From an uncultured Clostridia bacterium (lineage in GTDB: Bacteria; Bacillota; Clostridia; UBA1381): a stretch of DNA of 64,000 nt. The DNA is taken from positions 215,690-279,689 of the forward strand of contig CAKSFT010000002.1 of the NCBI GenBank assembly GCA_934454145.1, read 5' to 3'. Made by a program: the position numbers and the translations under genes. Below are positions 18,501-28,068 of the stretch, in pieces. Numbering within the stretch: the stretch's first letter is position 1; every line of letters starts with the position of its first letter. The notes beneath the pieces were generated by a model. That model ran no database searches, was not told where the DNA came from, and worked only from the letters and a program-made list of their open reading frames with translations.

Positions 18501-21133
18501 GGCGATATACCGGTTCGGTGAACAGGTGGATACGCAAATTTAAGACCGAGGGGAAAACAAACCTTGACGAGGTGCCGTTGCAGCCAACAAACGAAGTATT
18601 TTTTGACGGCGCGCCGATGACGGTGGCGAGATATCCAAACGGCGACAGGTGGCTTTCTGTGAAAAACAGCCAAAATGTTGTGAACAACGGCGCTGTGCCG
18701 AGGTATTGGGAAGAAAATATGCAGGGCTATTCTGACTATGTGCCGGAAAATGAAAGAGATATAAATGATTGCTTCACTTTCAGGTACGAGGACGAAAACC
18801 CCGATTATATGAAACGCTGGCAGACGGCGGAGGACGCCATGATGTTTGGTTTCTGGTATCATTCATGGGCAACCCAGTCTGTCGGAATCAAGAGCATCGA
18901 CCCGATTGCGGGGACGATTACGTCGGATATCCCGAGTTATTTCGGACTGCGCACCGAGGCAAATGATTATACAAAATATTATGTATTCAATCTGATTGAA
19001 GAGCTTGACACCGAGGGTGAATATTATCTTGACAGAGATAATCTGAAACTGTATTTTTACAAATCGGACAACATGACAAATGATAAACAGCTTTATATAA
19101 GTGACGGGAGCTACAGCTTTGCGGAAATAAACGGAGCAGAGTACATAACGTTTGAAGGGCTGGATTTCAGCGTCGGCAGAGGCACGGGAATCGCGATAAA
19201 TTCAAACAATGTAACGATAAAAAACTGCGGTGTGAACAATTTGTCATACAATGCAATGACTGTCAAGGGAAATAAAAACCGCATTTCGGGCTGTACAATC
19301 AGGAACACGGACGGCGGGATTTCCATTTATTCGCCGGACGGATATGGATACAAAAACGGATTTAAACATTCTGACAACATTGTTTCCGACTGTGTCATAG
19401 AAAACTTTTCGAGAAGGAGCCTTGTGTACACAAACGGCATAACGCTGTCCGGCGTGGGCAACTCTGCCGTGAGGAATACATTGAGCGATTCTTACCACAT
19501 GGCGGTGGGCATAAGCGGACAGGACAATTTGTTTGAAGGCAATGAAATATACAATGTATGCCACCATGCCACAGATGCCGCGGCGGTATATTTCGGACGT
19601 TCGTGGGTAAACCGCGGCAATATGATTGTCGGCAACTATATACATGACATTCACCCCGACCCGGCATGGGCAAAGACATACGGTGTCAATGCAATATTCT
19701 CTGACGACAACTTTGCCGGGGCAAACATTTTTGGCAATATCTTTAAAGATATTGACGGCTGGGCGATAAAGTATAACGGCTGCCAGGACAACAGGCTCCA
19801 AAACAACGTGTTTATAAATTGCAGAAACCGTGACACGCTTTTGGGCGGTGTGCTTAACGCCGGCAAGACGGGCGGCGCCCTGTCAAGGCTTGACACACTC
19901 AAAAGGGACTGTGTGGACCATGTAAACGGATTGCTTGCGGCTGGGTATTTTAATGATTGCTGGCAAGACTCGGAATTTGCTGTGGAAACTGTCGAAAACA
20001 TAAACGGCGTGACGATGACCGTGGCGCCGAAGATGAACTTCGTGGCGGCAATGTCAGGCAGTGCATGGCAGGCAAATGAAGATGAAAACATAAGAAAATA
20101 CATAAATGCAAACTGGCATGCAAAGTATCCGGAAATTTATGAGCATTTGAAGGCGAATGCCGGGGAATCTCAGAATAATAAATCCATAAACAATATTTTG
20201 ATAAACTGTGACGAGGACAAAATAGATTATTGGCTGAACAGGGAATCAAGACTGATACAGGACAACACGGTTTTTGATAAATCGGTGCTGAAGGACGGCG
20301 CGGAGGCAGGTGTTGATTATTCCAAAATTGCGTCAAATGCGCTGAAAAAAATCCGCATATTCACAGATGATATCGGCGCGCCGGGGGCAGAACCTGTTCA
20401 AAAGGAATATGGCGTGATTGTCAACGACGAGTGTGCAGACATATCGGGCTGGAGCAACTACAATGCCGATGTGGGGAGCATAGCAAGCGGAGTTGACGCA
20501 GACGGCACCACATATGTGAGGCTTTCTGCACAAAAGGATACCGACGGCGGCAACACAAATGCAGCAATGATTTATAACATCGCCGGGAAAAATATAAAAT
20601 TTGAAGAAGATGAACGGCTGACGGTTGAGGCAAGATTCAGATATACCGTGACCGACGAGGACTCGGCGCATACGGGGCCATATCTTGCGTTCCGCTACAA
20701 TATGCCTCGCAACATTTTCGCAGAAATTAACATTATTTCGTGTGACGCGGAAGGGGCGGCGACAAAAAGAGGGTATGCAAACGGGAGCTATGACCTGACA
20801 CTGGCGGCGCTCAGCAGCGGTGAATATGCATATGCGGACGGAAGCTATTTCCGGGTTGCAAACATGGTTTGGCAGACGGCAGAGGGCTATCAGCCGATTG
20901 GCGCAAGGACAAAATGGATGAGATGCGCCGCGCAAATCGACAAGAAAAACAAGAAGGTTTACTATAATTTCTATGACGAAAATGACGGGCTGCTTTTGGA
21001 AACGGAGGGGACTTTGGCAAACTATACGCAGGACGATTATCTAAATAATATCGCTTTTGCAACGATGAACGGACATCGCGGCACTGCCGAAATTGACGTT
21101 GATTATCTGAAAATTATGAGGGTAAAAAAATAA
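15506..21133 (+). CDS. Giant secreted multidomain beta-helix protein
   Basis: A 1875-residue secreted protein with an N-terminal signal peptide. Domains in order: two copies of a ~220-residue module (about 25-280 and 300-530; each ends in a variant of LKSIAFA...DYVRV), a CBM4/9-like domain (~545-668, NILRDPSFERPGDNAYTV), an Ig-like segment (~670-760), a ~100-residue all-beta segment, a beta-helix region (~866-1530, LYIAPWGNDQNDGTFDAPLLTPEAARD) paralogous to the preceding protein including FDGAPMTVARYPN, and a third copy of the module at the C-terminus (~1632-1875). It has no SLH or sortase motif, so it may be released or bound through partners. It probably binds and perhaps cuts complex polysaccharide. 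It follows the previous gene by 58 nt with a good GGAACGGAG site. Confidence 0.75.
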   Translation: MKNLKKIVAALLPAVQFFTFVPVLAESAKTNVTVYDYNDFSGQPENKWTAAKGLQAGYSPAVATGRADTGEESLIIGKSGIDTANDTMPYAVRMLDGGGVEFKQGRKIVIDVKFRNMTDSLVHGSDERGVRFQMKFNMEEDCGDLSGISYFDPDKEENVSYAAGSNHLALWQVIDGNVQNFDGKYGAGTGAWRQTALGSLAVGYNKGDWCRVKTVLDVKNNSADFFVENLTTGEKGSVRNSLLHFINGAKLKSIAFANFCPMIDRGFDADSALGETYIDYVRVSECNSIDANGNAAGNVKACMNDEFTVPGGGFSPAEGFGNKVSVSYGEDADGTTYMRMTTASGGTGNATLPYIYMPVNGGKGINPKAGRKIAVETKVRTDINTDGWEPDVRLQMKYNLPGDSAELGNFANPDADAPENHRFYNASFNDCNLWEIAGGGFRAADGYVTQARQTAMKEINASQKENNWYIVRALIDPSDNTAGYEIIDCKSGKRTESAGNKLYFPVGEKLKSIAFASFIGAVPNADFDYIKIYEYTERASGNILRDPSFERPGDNAYTVTDESKFYITSEEAKSGIFSAHVSGNAYYIPVNVEKGRTYAVSMAWKTESGTDDGFAMTIDGTALSGTVSTDGGWKRTTYNYHAANSGEVHLSSSCTGAYYIDDLYFVPLGGEELVVSGADKVCRGDSEYYELKFVDEDGREYDIDDTDVTFSVSGGSGAVFVNNVLSIPSDEPLGKITLKFRTDEPGLEAHKQIEIYEAVESETIFKDEQGNVLKHGIGEGYAQCNVKLLNKTDEPRKVTVSGGIYEDGELRKIVGAKETVLSPGGENTVDLGAIDSIGNGVLRVFVWQDMTPSDSTMAETRHNVLEELYIAPWGNDQNDGTFDAPLLTPEAARDRIRNATIDDGGVTVYIRGGEYKRNSAFSLTSADTASRKKPIVYKAYQNEKPVFTQGTALSLSAAEKVTDSALLSRLASDDAREHLYVFDLAEFGITSLAPQDYTGRYTGSVNRWIRKFKTEGKTNLDEVPLQPTNEVFFDGAPMTVARYPNGDRWLSVKNSQNVVNNGAVPRYWEENMQGYSDYVPENERDINDCFTFRYEDENPDYMKRWQTAEDAMMFGFWYHSWATQSVGIKSIDPIAGTITSDIPSYFGLRTEANDYTKYYVFNLIEELDTEGEYYLDRDNLKLYFYKSDNMTNDKQLYISDGSYSFAEINGAEYITFEGLDFSVGRGTGIAINSNNVTIKNCGVNNLSYNAMTVKGNKNRISGCTIRNTDGGISIYSPDGYGYKNGFKHSDNIVSDCVIENFSRRSLVYTNGITLSGVGNSAVRNTLSDSYHMAVGISGQDNLFEGNEIYNVCHHATDAAAVYFGRSWVNRGNMIVGNYIHDIHPDPAWAKTYGVNAIFSDDNFAGANIFGNIFKDIDGWAIKYNGCQDNRLQNNVFINCRNRDTLLGGVLNAGKTGGALSRLDTLKRDCVDHVNGLLAAGYFNDCWQDSEFAVETVENINGVTMTVAPKMNFVAAMSGSAWQANEDENIRKYINANWHAKYPEIYEHLKANAGESQNNKSINNILINCDEDKIDYWLNRESRLIQDNTVFDKSVLKDGAEAGVDYSKIASNALKKIRIFTDDIGAPGAEPVQKEYGVIVNDECADISGWSNYNADVGSIASGVDADGTTYVRLSAQKDTDGGNTNAAMIYNIAGKNIKFEEDERLTVEARFRYTVTDEDSAHTGPYLAFRYNMPRNIFAEINIISCDAEGAATKRGYANGSYDLTLAALSSGEYAYADGSYFRVANMVWQTAEGYQPIGARTKWMRCAAQIDKKNKKVYYNFYDENDGLLLETEGTLANYTQDDYLNNIAFATMNGHRGTAEIDVDYLKIMRVKK

Positions 21134-21153
21134 AAATTCAACTTTTGGGGACA

Positions 21154-21167
21154 GTGCCGTACGGCAC
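21154..21167 (+). other. Perfect 14-bp palindrome before a ribosome site
   Basis: GTGCCGTACGGCAC, immediately ahead of the GGAAAGGA ribosome site of the next gene. Counterpart of the hairpin at 15476. Confidence 0.4.
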
Positions 21168-21184
21168 GGAAAGGATTGATGAAA

Positions 21185-24100
21185 ATGAAGCATAACAAAC
21201 TGATTGGCGCGGCAATTGTGATTGCCCAGCTGGCGGCTTTTGCAGTGTTCCCGTCGGGAATTCATGCAGAGAAGGCTGACCCGGCGGTTGTGGCTTACAA
21301 TGACGGCGACGCGTCGGAATGGGAAGCTGTCGACAGCAACGGGGAGGTTTCGCAGATTGAAGAAGGCGGCAACAAATGGGTGCGCCTGACGACAAAAAAA
21401 CTGGCGGAAACAGGTGTGCCCCGTATGGTATATGATTTAGGGAAAAACAAGATTGAGTTTGAAAAAGACAAGAAAATCATCATAGAAACACGCGTCAGAG
21501 TGCAGGGCCCCGACGCCGGTGCACGTGCGGCGATGCACTATAATGTATTTGACAATGTTGTGAAATATGGCGATGACGAAAGAAGACCAAACGTAAAGCA
21601 TAACCATTTGGCGTTTTGGCATTTGTACAGCAACGGCGCCTCCTCGCCGATTGATTTCGGATATGCCTCGGGATTGGTAGGTGGATTTCAGACAAGCATG
21701 GGCTGGCTGCCGTCGGGGCAGATGAGAGACCCGCTGGTGGCAGGCAGTGTGTTTACTGTCAAGGTGGTATGGGACAAAGAAGCGGACAAGGCGGACTTTT
21801 ATATCCTTGATTCTGCCGGCGAGAAGAAAGCGGCATCCACCGACATGGGCTACAAGAGTCTGAACAAATATCTTGAGAATGTTGCAATAACGAATATTGT
21901 TGCACCATGTGAATATATAGATGTGGACTATCTGAAGATAAGTGTGATTGTACCGCATGCCAAGGCAGAATTGCTGGGGGCAAACGAGTTGGGAGGATTT
22001 ATAAAAGCAGAAAAGTTTGACATAGGGTTTGATTATCCGATAGACGAAGCGACGTTGGACGGAAATCTTTCGATTGTTGACAAATCGGGGAATGATGTGG
22101 CCTTGGAAAAGATTGAGTATGATGCCGAAACATATACTGCATCACTGATACCGGGCACAGAAGACCACCGCCTGGCAAATGGGGAATATAAAATTATTGT
22201 CGGAAACGGAATCAAGACAACAGACATATATGCCGACTATGTAGGCATGGGTTATTCTGCGAATATACCTGTCACAGCGGCAGAGTTTGCATTTATATAT
22301 TATGATTCCGAGCCGCCGTATATAAGCGGCACACCGTATGTCGAAGGCGATGCCATGACAGGCGCGTATGTGACGGCAAAATATACATATGCACACGGCG
22401 ACAATATTGAAGAGGACAAGGACGCAACAAAGATTGAATGGTTTGCAGGCGACAGCAAGGACGGTACATTTGCAAAAACAGGTGTGACCGGCAGAGAATT
22501 TGAACTTTCTGAAGATTATAACGATAAGTTTATAAAATTTGCGGTGACGCCCGTTGACAAAACCGGTCTTGCCGGGAAAACCGTAGAATCAGCAGCTTTT
22601 GCGGGGCCGTCAAAGCCGATTGCAAAGAATGTTGTCATCTCGGGAGTGCTTGTAAAAGGCGGAGATGTGACAATCGGTTATGATTATTATGATGCAAACG
22701 GTGACGCAGAGGGTCAGACGCAGTTTAAGTGGTATATTTCCGATTCTGCCGACAGCGGCTTTGCCGAAATGGAAAATACGGGAAGAAAGCTGACTATAAC
22801 AGAGGATATGGACGGAAAGTATCTCAAGGCAAGTGTTTTGCCGGTTGCGGACACCGCGCCTTTTGAGGGGGTCTGGACACAGACGGAAAAGACTTACGGG
22901 CCGATACTTGCGGACATGAGAAATGCCACAAATCTTGTTTTGAACAGCGATTTTGAAAGCGGAACAACCCAGGGGTATTCCACTATGGGAAACTTGAAGC
23001 TTGAAGCAGTGAAGGACGAAAAGAATGCACATTCTGGCAAATATTATATGAAGGCAACCGGGAAAGGTGCGTCACTCGACGGCTGGGGCTATGGCATACG
23101 CTTTGAAGAGCATACGGCATATCTGGTTTCGGTATATGCAAAGCTTGCCACCGCATCGTCGGCGATGTTTGCGCCGTATTCCTGGGGCGGAAGCAGAGAA
23201 ACAGACTATGACGGAGTTGATTATCCGAATAATCAATCTGTAGCCGGTGACAAATGGTATGAAGTTTCCGGTGTGCTGACAGCATATACCACACACCAGG
23301 GTCTGCCGACAATTGTGTCGTGGGGCAGCAGTGATGACGTATGCATAGATGACGTATATATAGGAAAGCTTGCAATATCGGACATCAAAGCGCCTATACC
23401 CGAGAGTGTTGTTATCCCCGAAACGGGAGAAACAAAAATAAACATCACACCGTCCTCAATTCTGAACCAATTGGGGAATAACGTCGGAATATTCAATAAT
23501 TCCCAAAATGCATATCCGTATGTGAAATATACACTGTCAAGCGGAACAAACGGCGTAAGGATAGAAGATGAATATGACGCAAGGGGTGGATATAAGGCTT
23601 CATATCTGATTATTGACAATTTGTCAAATGCCGGTGAGCTGGAACTGAACGCGACATGCGACCCGGACAAGACAGAAAATGCCGGAATGAAATACTGGGG
23701 TGTAGAACCGTTTACGAAAACTTTTGCAATTGAACTGGAAGGAAACGGCAACAGAGTGCCGAGAATTATCTCGTCAAAGCTGAGCGGCACAGTTAACGCC
23801 GGCGATGAGCTGAGCGTGAATTATACATTCTATCAGCTTTACAAGGAAGACGATAAGTCCGAAATATCGTGGTATTATTCGCCGGACGGAGTGCAGGCAT
23901 ACACACAAATCGAAGGTGTGTCGGGAAAAGCATACACGGTTGAACAGGACAAGGCGGGCGGATTCTTCAAGGCGGTTATTCTGCCAAAGACAGAAACCGA
24001 AACAGGCACGGCAGTGACCACAAACATTGTCGGCCCGGCACTGGCGCCGACTGTGTCCAACATCAGGATTGAAGGAAAATCGTTTGTCGGAGAAACCTTG

Positions 24101-25309
24101 AAGGCTTCTTATGACTGGTATGACTTCAACGACGATGAACGCGGCGGAGATATTTTGAAATGGCTCAGAGCAGACAGCGAAAACGGTGAATACAAGGCGA
24201 TTGACGGCGCTGTGTCCGACTCGTATGTGCTGACGGCGCAAGACATCGACAAGTACATCAAGTTTGAGGTGACACCTGTTTCGGCAGTCGAACCAAAAAT
24301 CGGAGAAACAGTGAGGAGCAGAGCCTTTGCGGGGCCGCAGGCGCCTGAGGCAAAGAACCTCGGGATAACAAAGAACAAGAGAGTGCTGACAGGAAGCTAT
24401 GATTATTCACAGGCGGACGGGGCGCCGGAGGGAAAATCTACATATCGCTGGCTGGTAAACGGGAACGTTGTTTCAACCGACATCACATATGTACTTCCGT
24501 CGGACAGCAAGATTACCGTGACTTTTGAAGTGACGCCTGTTTCGTCGAAAGAGCCTTATCAGGGAAAACCCGTAAGCATTTCCAAGAGTTTCGGCACGGG
24601 CGGCTCGGGCGGTTCCGGCGGCGGAGGCGGCAAGAGCGGCGCAATAGGCGGCGCGGCTGCGGACAGCGTCAACAAAAGCGGCGAAATAACGCCGAATGTT
24701 GTCCCGTCGATTGACGAGCCGAAGAGAGAGCAGACCCCGGCAGACGCATTTGGAGATATCAAAACTCACTGGGGTTATGAGGCGATAAAATGGGCTGTAA
24801 ACAATGAAATAATGGAAGGAATCACAGACACGGCATTTGAGCCTGATTCATTTGCGACAAGAAGAAGCATAATTGAGTATCTGTCAAAGATTCTCGGCTG
24901 GGACGGCACGGAATATACAGGTATATTTGAGGACGTTGACGGGGATTTCGCAAGAATTTTGCAGACCTTTGTGGACAAGGGCGTTATAAGCCGTGACACA
25001 AAGTTCAGACCGGACGACGGACTTTCAAGACAGGAACTTTGCAAGATCCTTGCGCTGTCACTGGGGATAACCTCGGAAAACGCACAGAGCACCGCATTTT
25101 CGGACAATTCTGAAATCGGACAATGGGCTGTACCGTATGTAAATGCAATGTATGAAAGCAAGTTTGTACTTGGTGTGGGTGACAACAGATTCAACCCAAA
25201 GGGCAAAGTCACAAGGGCACAGATGGCAACGCTTATGATGCGCGTGGACGAAGCTGTCAAGGCTTCCGGAAACGAAACACCGGCAGATGACGCGGCATTA
25301 ACAGAATAA
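21185..25309 (+). CDS. S-layer-anchored Ig-like/CBM surface protein
   Basis: A 1374-residue cell-surface protein. A signal peptide (to about IHAEK) is followed by one copy of the ~220-residue shared module (~34-255, ending YIDVDYLKISV), several Ig-like repeats (~370-570 and ~855-1130) built on a pattern such as FVGETLKASYDWYD...ILKWLRADS...FEVTPV, a CBM4/9-like domain between them (~581-729, NLVLNSDFESGTTQGYST), a glycine-rich linker (~1138-1152) and three SLH domains (~1188-1362) that would tether it to secondary wall polymer. ATG 21185 has better spacing from GGAAAGGA than ATG 21179. Likely carbohydrate binding or scaffold at the S-layer. No catalytic domain recognised. Confidence 0.8.
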   Translation: MKHNKLIGAAIVIAQLAAFAVFPSGIHAEKADPAVVAYNDGDASEWEAVDSNGEVSQIEEGGNKWVRLTTKKLAETGVPRMVYDLGKNKIEFEKDKKIIIETRVRVQGPDAGARAAMHYNVFDNVVKYGDDERRPNVKHNHLAFWHLYSNGASSPIDFGYASGLVGGFQTSMGWLPSGQMRDPLVAGSVFTVKVVWDKEADKADFYILDSAGEKKAASTDMGYKSLNKYLENVAITNIVAPCEYIDVDYLKISVIVPHAKAELLGANELGGFIKAEKFDIGFDYPIDEATLDGNLSIVDKSGNDVALEKIEYDAETYTASLIPGTEDHRLANGEYKIIVGNGIKTTDIYADYVGMGYSANIPVTAAEFAFIYYDSEPPYISGTPYVEGDAMTGAYVTAKYTYAHGDNIEEDKDATKIEWFAGDSKDGTFAKTGVTGREFELSEDYNDKFIKFAVTPVDKTGLAGKTVESAAFAGPSKPIAKNVVISGVLVKGGDVTIGYDYYDANGDAEGQTQFKWYISDSADSGFAEMENTGRKLTITEDMDGKYLKASVLPVADTAPFEGVWTQTEKTYGPILADMRNATNLVLNSDFESGTTQGYSTMGNLKLEAVKDEKNAHSGKYYMKATGKGASLDGWGYGIRFEEHTAYLVSVYAKLATASSAMFAPYSWGGSRETDYDGVDYPNNQSVAGDKWYEVSGVLTAYTTHQGLPTIVSWGSSDDVCIDDVYIGKLAISDIKAPIPESVVIPETGETKINITPSSILNQLGNNVGIFNNSQNAYPYVKYTLSSGTNGVRIEDEYDARGGYKASYLIIDNLSNAGELELNATCDPDKTENAGMKYWGVEPFTKTFAIELEGNGNRVPRIISSKLSGTVNAGDELSVNYTFYQLYKEDDKSEISWYYSPDGVQAYTQIEGVSGKAYTVEQDKAGGFFKAVILPKTETETGTAVTTNIVGPALAPTVSNIRIEGKSFVGETLKASYDWYDFNDDERGGDILKWLRADSENGEYKAIDGAVSDSYVLTAQDIDKYIKFEVTPVSAVEPKIGETVRSRAFAGPQAPEAKNLGITKNKRVLTGSYDYSQADGAPEGKSTYRWLVNGNVVSTDITYVLPSDSKITVTFEVTPVSSKEPYQGKPVSISKSFGTGGSGGSGGGGGKSGAIGGAAADSVNKSGEITPNVVPSIDEPKREQTPADAFGDIKTHWGYEAIKWAVNNEIMEGITDTAFEPDSFATRRSIIEYLSKILGWDGTEYTGIFEDVDGDFARILQTFVDKGVISRDTKFRPDDGLSRQELCKILALSLGITSENAQSTAFSDNSEIGQWAVPYVNAMYESKFVLGVGDNRFNPKGKVTRAQMATLMMRVDEAVKASGNETPADDAALTE

Positions 25310-25323
25310 GGAGGACGCAATAG

Positions 25324-27909
25324 ATGAAAAAAATTATAGCAAAACTTACGGCCTGCCTGCTGGCGGCGTCATCGCTGGCGGTGAGTGCCGGGGCGGAAGT
25401 CTATTATGATGTCACATATCCGGGCATGGACGATGTGTACAGACTGGACGTGACTTCAACAGACGGTGCGGCCGAAACTGTGACATATGAAGAAAATATT
25501 TTGTGCATGCTGGGGATAATGTCAAAAGATTCAAACGGCAGTTTCAGCCCGGACAGAAAGCTCAGCAAAGGCGAATATGAGGCGGCTTTGAGGGCGGTGT
25601 ATTCCGGCGAGAAGGTTGATTTTGAAAAATATAACGAAACCTATAAAAACCAAAAGGTTTATCAAATGGAAATTGTGAGGGGGCTTGTCGGGCTGATTGA
25701 AAACACTGCAATCAGCGAAGATGACGACATAAAGAGGCTTGCCGACAATTCCGGGATTTTGGACGGTGTGACATATACGCCGAACAAAGAAATGACAAGG
25801 CACGAATTTGCTGTTGTACTCTGGAATACATTGAACAGCGAATATGTGCAGTATGGCATTGACGGCGACTCTGTGGAAATCAAGGTGGAGGACGGCAAGA
25901 CCATTTTAAACGGCAAGCTGAACGTATATGAAGTCAAGGGCATGCTGAACGCTGTGTGGGGACTGAATGTTTTCAGCACAAAGACACCGCGCCAAAACCG
26001 TGTGGAAATCGGCAGAGCGGCATATAACACAAACGGCATTGCCGGCCTGGAGGAATATCTGGGAAAGACCGTCCATGCATATGCAAAATATGACGAGGAC
26101 ACCGAAGAAATGGAACTTTTGAACATTGAAATTGATGCAAAAGACGAGTCGGTGACCTTTGGGCTTGATGACTTTGAATCCATAGACAACGGTTATCTTT
26201 ATTATGACGAAGGGCAAAAGTCCAAAAAGGTTAAAATTTCGGGGCTGAAAAACATTGTGTATAACGGTGATTTTGCGCATGAGCTTGACGACGCAATGTT
26301 TGACGGGCACGGAACAGTAACTGTGGGCAAGTCCGAAAAAAGCGGAGATTATGACATCATTATAATCAAAAATTACAAAAACTTCCTTGCAAAGAAATAC
26401 CTTGCAACCGATAAAAAACTCTATCTGAGCTATAATGCAAAATACAACGGCGAATATTTTGTTGACCTGGACATAGACGACGGAACGGTGATTTGCAAGA
26501 TTGACGGAAAGCGCAGCGAGCTTGACAACTTGAAGCCGAAGATGTCAATATCTATGATTCAGAACAAGGAAAAAACTTATACGGAAATCCTGGCATCAAA
26601 CACCAGAGTGAGCGGCGCTGTTGTGCAGAGCACGGATGACGGCTGGATTATCGGCGAAACCGAATATTTTACCGATGAGGAATACGAAAAGCTTTCGCTG
26701 GATTCTTCAAACGGGGCTGAAAACATAAAATCAAATTCCGTAGGGACATTTTATGTGACACCGTACAATGTCATTGTCGGCTTTGAGGCCGATGGCGCGG
26801 CAAGGTTTGCTTTGCTTAAGCGTATGTGGAGAGATGACGACGATGAGGAAACAATATTTGTAAGACTTTTTGACATTTCGGGTGAATGGTGCACTTATGA
26901 ACTGGCAGAACGCGTGGAGGTTGACGGCGTGAAGAACGACGCAAAGCTGTCTGTGCCGAGGATTCAGTCGGCGCTGGACAATTATTCCGCCCCGACTCCG
27001 ATAAGATATAAGCTTTCGGGAGAAAAAATAAAGTTTATAGACACATTGAACAATGACCGGGCAGAAGAACTGGACTCTGAGAGAATGACGATGGCAGGAA
27101 GCTTCTCGGGGAAAACCACTTGGGTAAAAGGCTGGGACATGGGCATGACCTCCGATTATCACGTGAGCGACGCGACACCAATGTTCATCATGCCGACCGA
27201 CAAGGAAAAGAACGACGAGAAAAAGTATTCCGTGAGCGTGGGTTCTGCAATACCCGGTGACACCGATGACATTGTCTTTGAGGCATACAATACCGACAAA
27301 TTCAAGTGTGCAAGGCTTGCCATCATGAAGGGCAGTGCAGAAACATTCGGCACGGGTTACGGGAAGTATATGTACATCAAAGAGGTCACAGAAAGAGTTG
27401 TCGCGGACGAGGTTGTGACGGGCATAACATGTTATCTGTTTACGAGAAACAGTCTTGATATTGACGAGAGGTTTTATGAACTTCCCGACGACTGGAAAGA
27501 AAAATGGTCTGTCACAGACTTGAAAGGTTATTTTGTTGCCGCATTCTTTGACGGGACAGAAATTGCCGGGCTGGACCTGGTGCCGGGGCGTTATGTGAAA
27601 GACTGGCAGGTTGTGCCGAACTCCAAGGGAGAAACAACATTCTTTGACCGTGACATTGCAAGCCAGACAGACTGGGTGTCGGGGACTGTCATAGACACAG
27701 ACCCGTCAAGAAATTATATGCTTTTGGATTGCGGCACATCGGGAATAAAGTCGGTTGTCAACACTGCGTGCGTCATAGGCCGCGTTGACACAAAGGCGCC
27801 AAAGGTGAAAATCGAGGGCATCACAACCGACGCAATCAACCCGGGTGACAGAGTGTTCTATATGGGTTCTTTGAGAAGAGCATACTATATCCTGGTGATG
27901 GCGGACTAA
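25324..27909 (+). CDS. Secreted protein with N-terminal SLH-like domains
   Basis: An 861-residue secreted protein. A signal peptide ending near AGAEVYYD is followed by a region with SLH-like features (LGIMSKDSNGSFSPDRKLSKGEYEAAL, then SGILDGVTYTPNKEMTRHEFAVVLW, up to about residue 180). A long beta-rich portion with no family I recognise makes up the rest. The SLH part is N-terminal, as in structural S-layer proteins. It starts 15 nt after the preceding stop with AAGGAGG upstream and shares that operon. It ends before a strong terminator, closing a four-gene unit from 12763. A structural or scaffold role at the surface is inference. Confidence 0.65.
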   Translation: MKKIIAKLTACLLAASSLAVSAGAEVYYDVTYPGMDDVYRLDVTSTDGAAETVTYEENILCMLGIMSKDSNGSFSPDRKLSKGEYEAALRAVYSGEKVDFEKYNETYKNQKVYQMEIVRGLVGLIENTAISEDDDIKRLADNSGILDGVTYTPNKEMTRHEFAVVLWNTLNSEYVQYGIDGDSVEIKVEDGKTILNGKLNVYEVKGMLNAVWGLNVFSTKTPRQNRVEIGRAAYNTNGIAGLEEYLGKTVHAYAKYDEDTEEMELLNIEIDAKDESVTFGLDDFESIDNGYLYYDEGQKSKKVKISGLKNIVYNGDFAHELDDAMFDGHGTVTVGKSEKSGDYDIIIIKNYKNFLAKKYLATDKKLYLSYNAKYNGEYFVDLDIDDGTVICKIDGKRSELDNLKPKMSISMIQNKEKTYTEILASNTRVSGAVVQSTDDGWIIGETEYFTDEEYEKLSLDSSNGAENIKSNSVGTFYVTPYNVIVGFEADGAARFALLKRMWRDDDDEETIFVRLFDISGEWCTYELAERVEVDGVKNDAKLSVPRIQSALDNYSAPTPIRYKLSGEKIKFIDTLNNDRAEELDSERMTMAGSFSGKTTWVKGWDMGMTSDYHVSDATPMFIMPTDKEKNDEKKYSVSVGSAIPGDTDDIVFEAYNTDKFKCARLAIMKGSAETFGTGYGKYMYIKEVTERVVADEVVTGITCYLFTRNSLDIDERFYELPDDWKEKWSVTDLKGYFVAAFFDGTEIAGLDLVPGRYVKDWQVVPNSKGETTFFDRDIASQTDWVSGTVIDTDPSRNYMLLDCGTSGIKSVVNTACVIGRVDTKAPKVKIEGITTDAINPGDRVFYMGSLRRAYYILVMAD

Positions 27910-27922
27910 AACACGATTTATT

Positions 27923-27962
27923 CTCCAAAAGAGAGGAACCCCCTCTCTTTTGGAGGCTTTTA
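27923..27962 (+). terminator. Intrinsic terminator
   Basis: Perfect 14-bp stem CTCCAAAAGAGAGG/CCTCTCTTTTGGAG followed by GCTTTT. Ends the 12763-27909 unit. Confidence 0.8.
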
Positions 27963-28068
27963 TAAACGGAAGGGGGCATGCACAGGGCTTATAGACAAAT
28001 CTGCACCCGGAGAATCGGCACAACGGTATCATGAAAGTATAACAAATAAAGAAAGGAATGACAAAGGA

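Noticed and set aside
15413..20935. Long minus-strand open frames under the beta-helix genes (for example 16484-17830)
   Set aside because: They mirror highly biased plus-strand coding sequence, give His/Cys/Arg-rich nonsense proteins and have no start signals.
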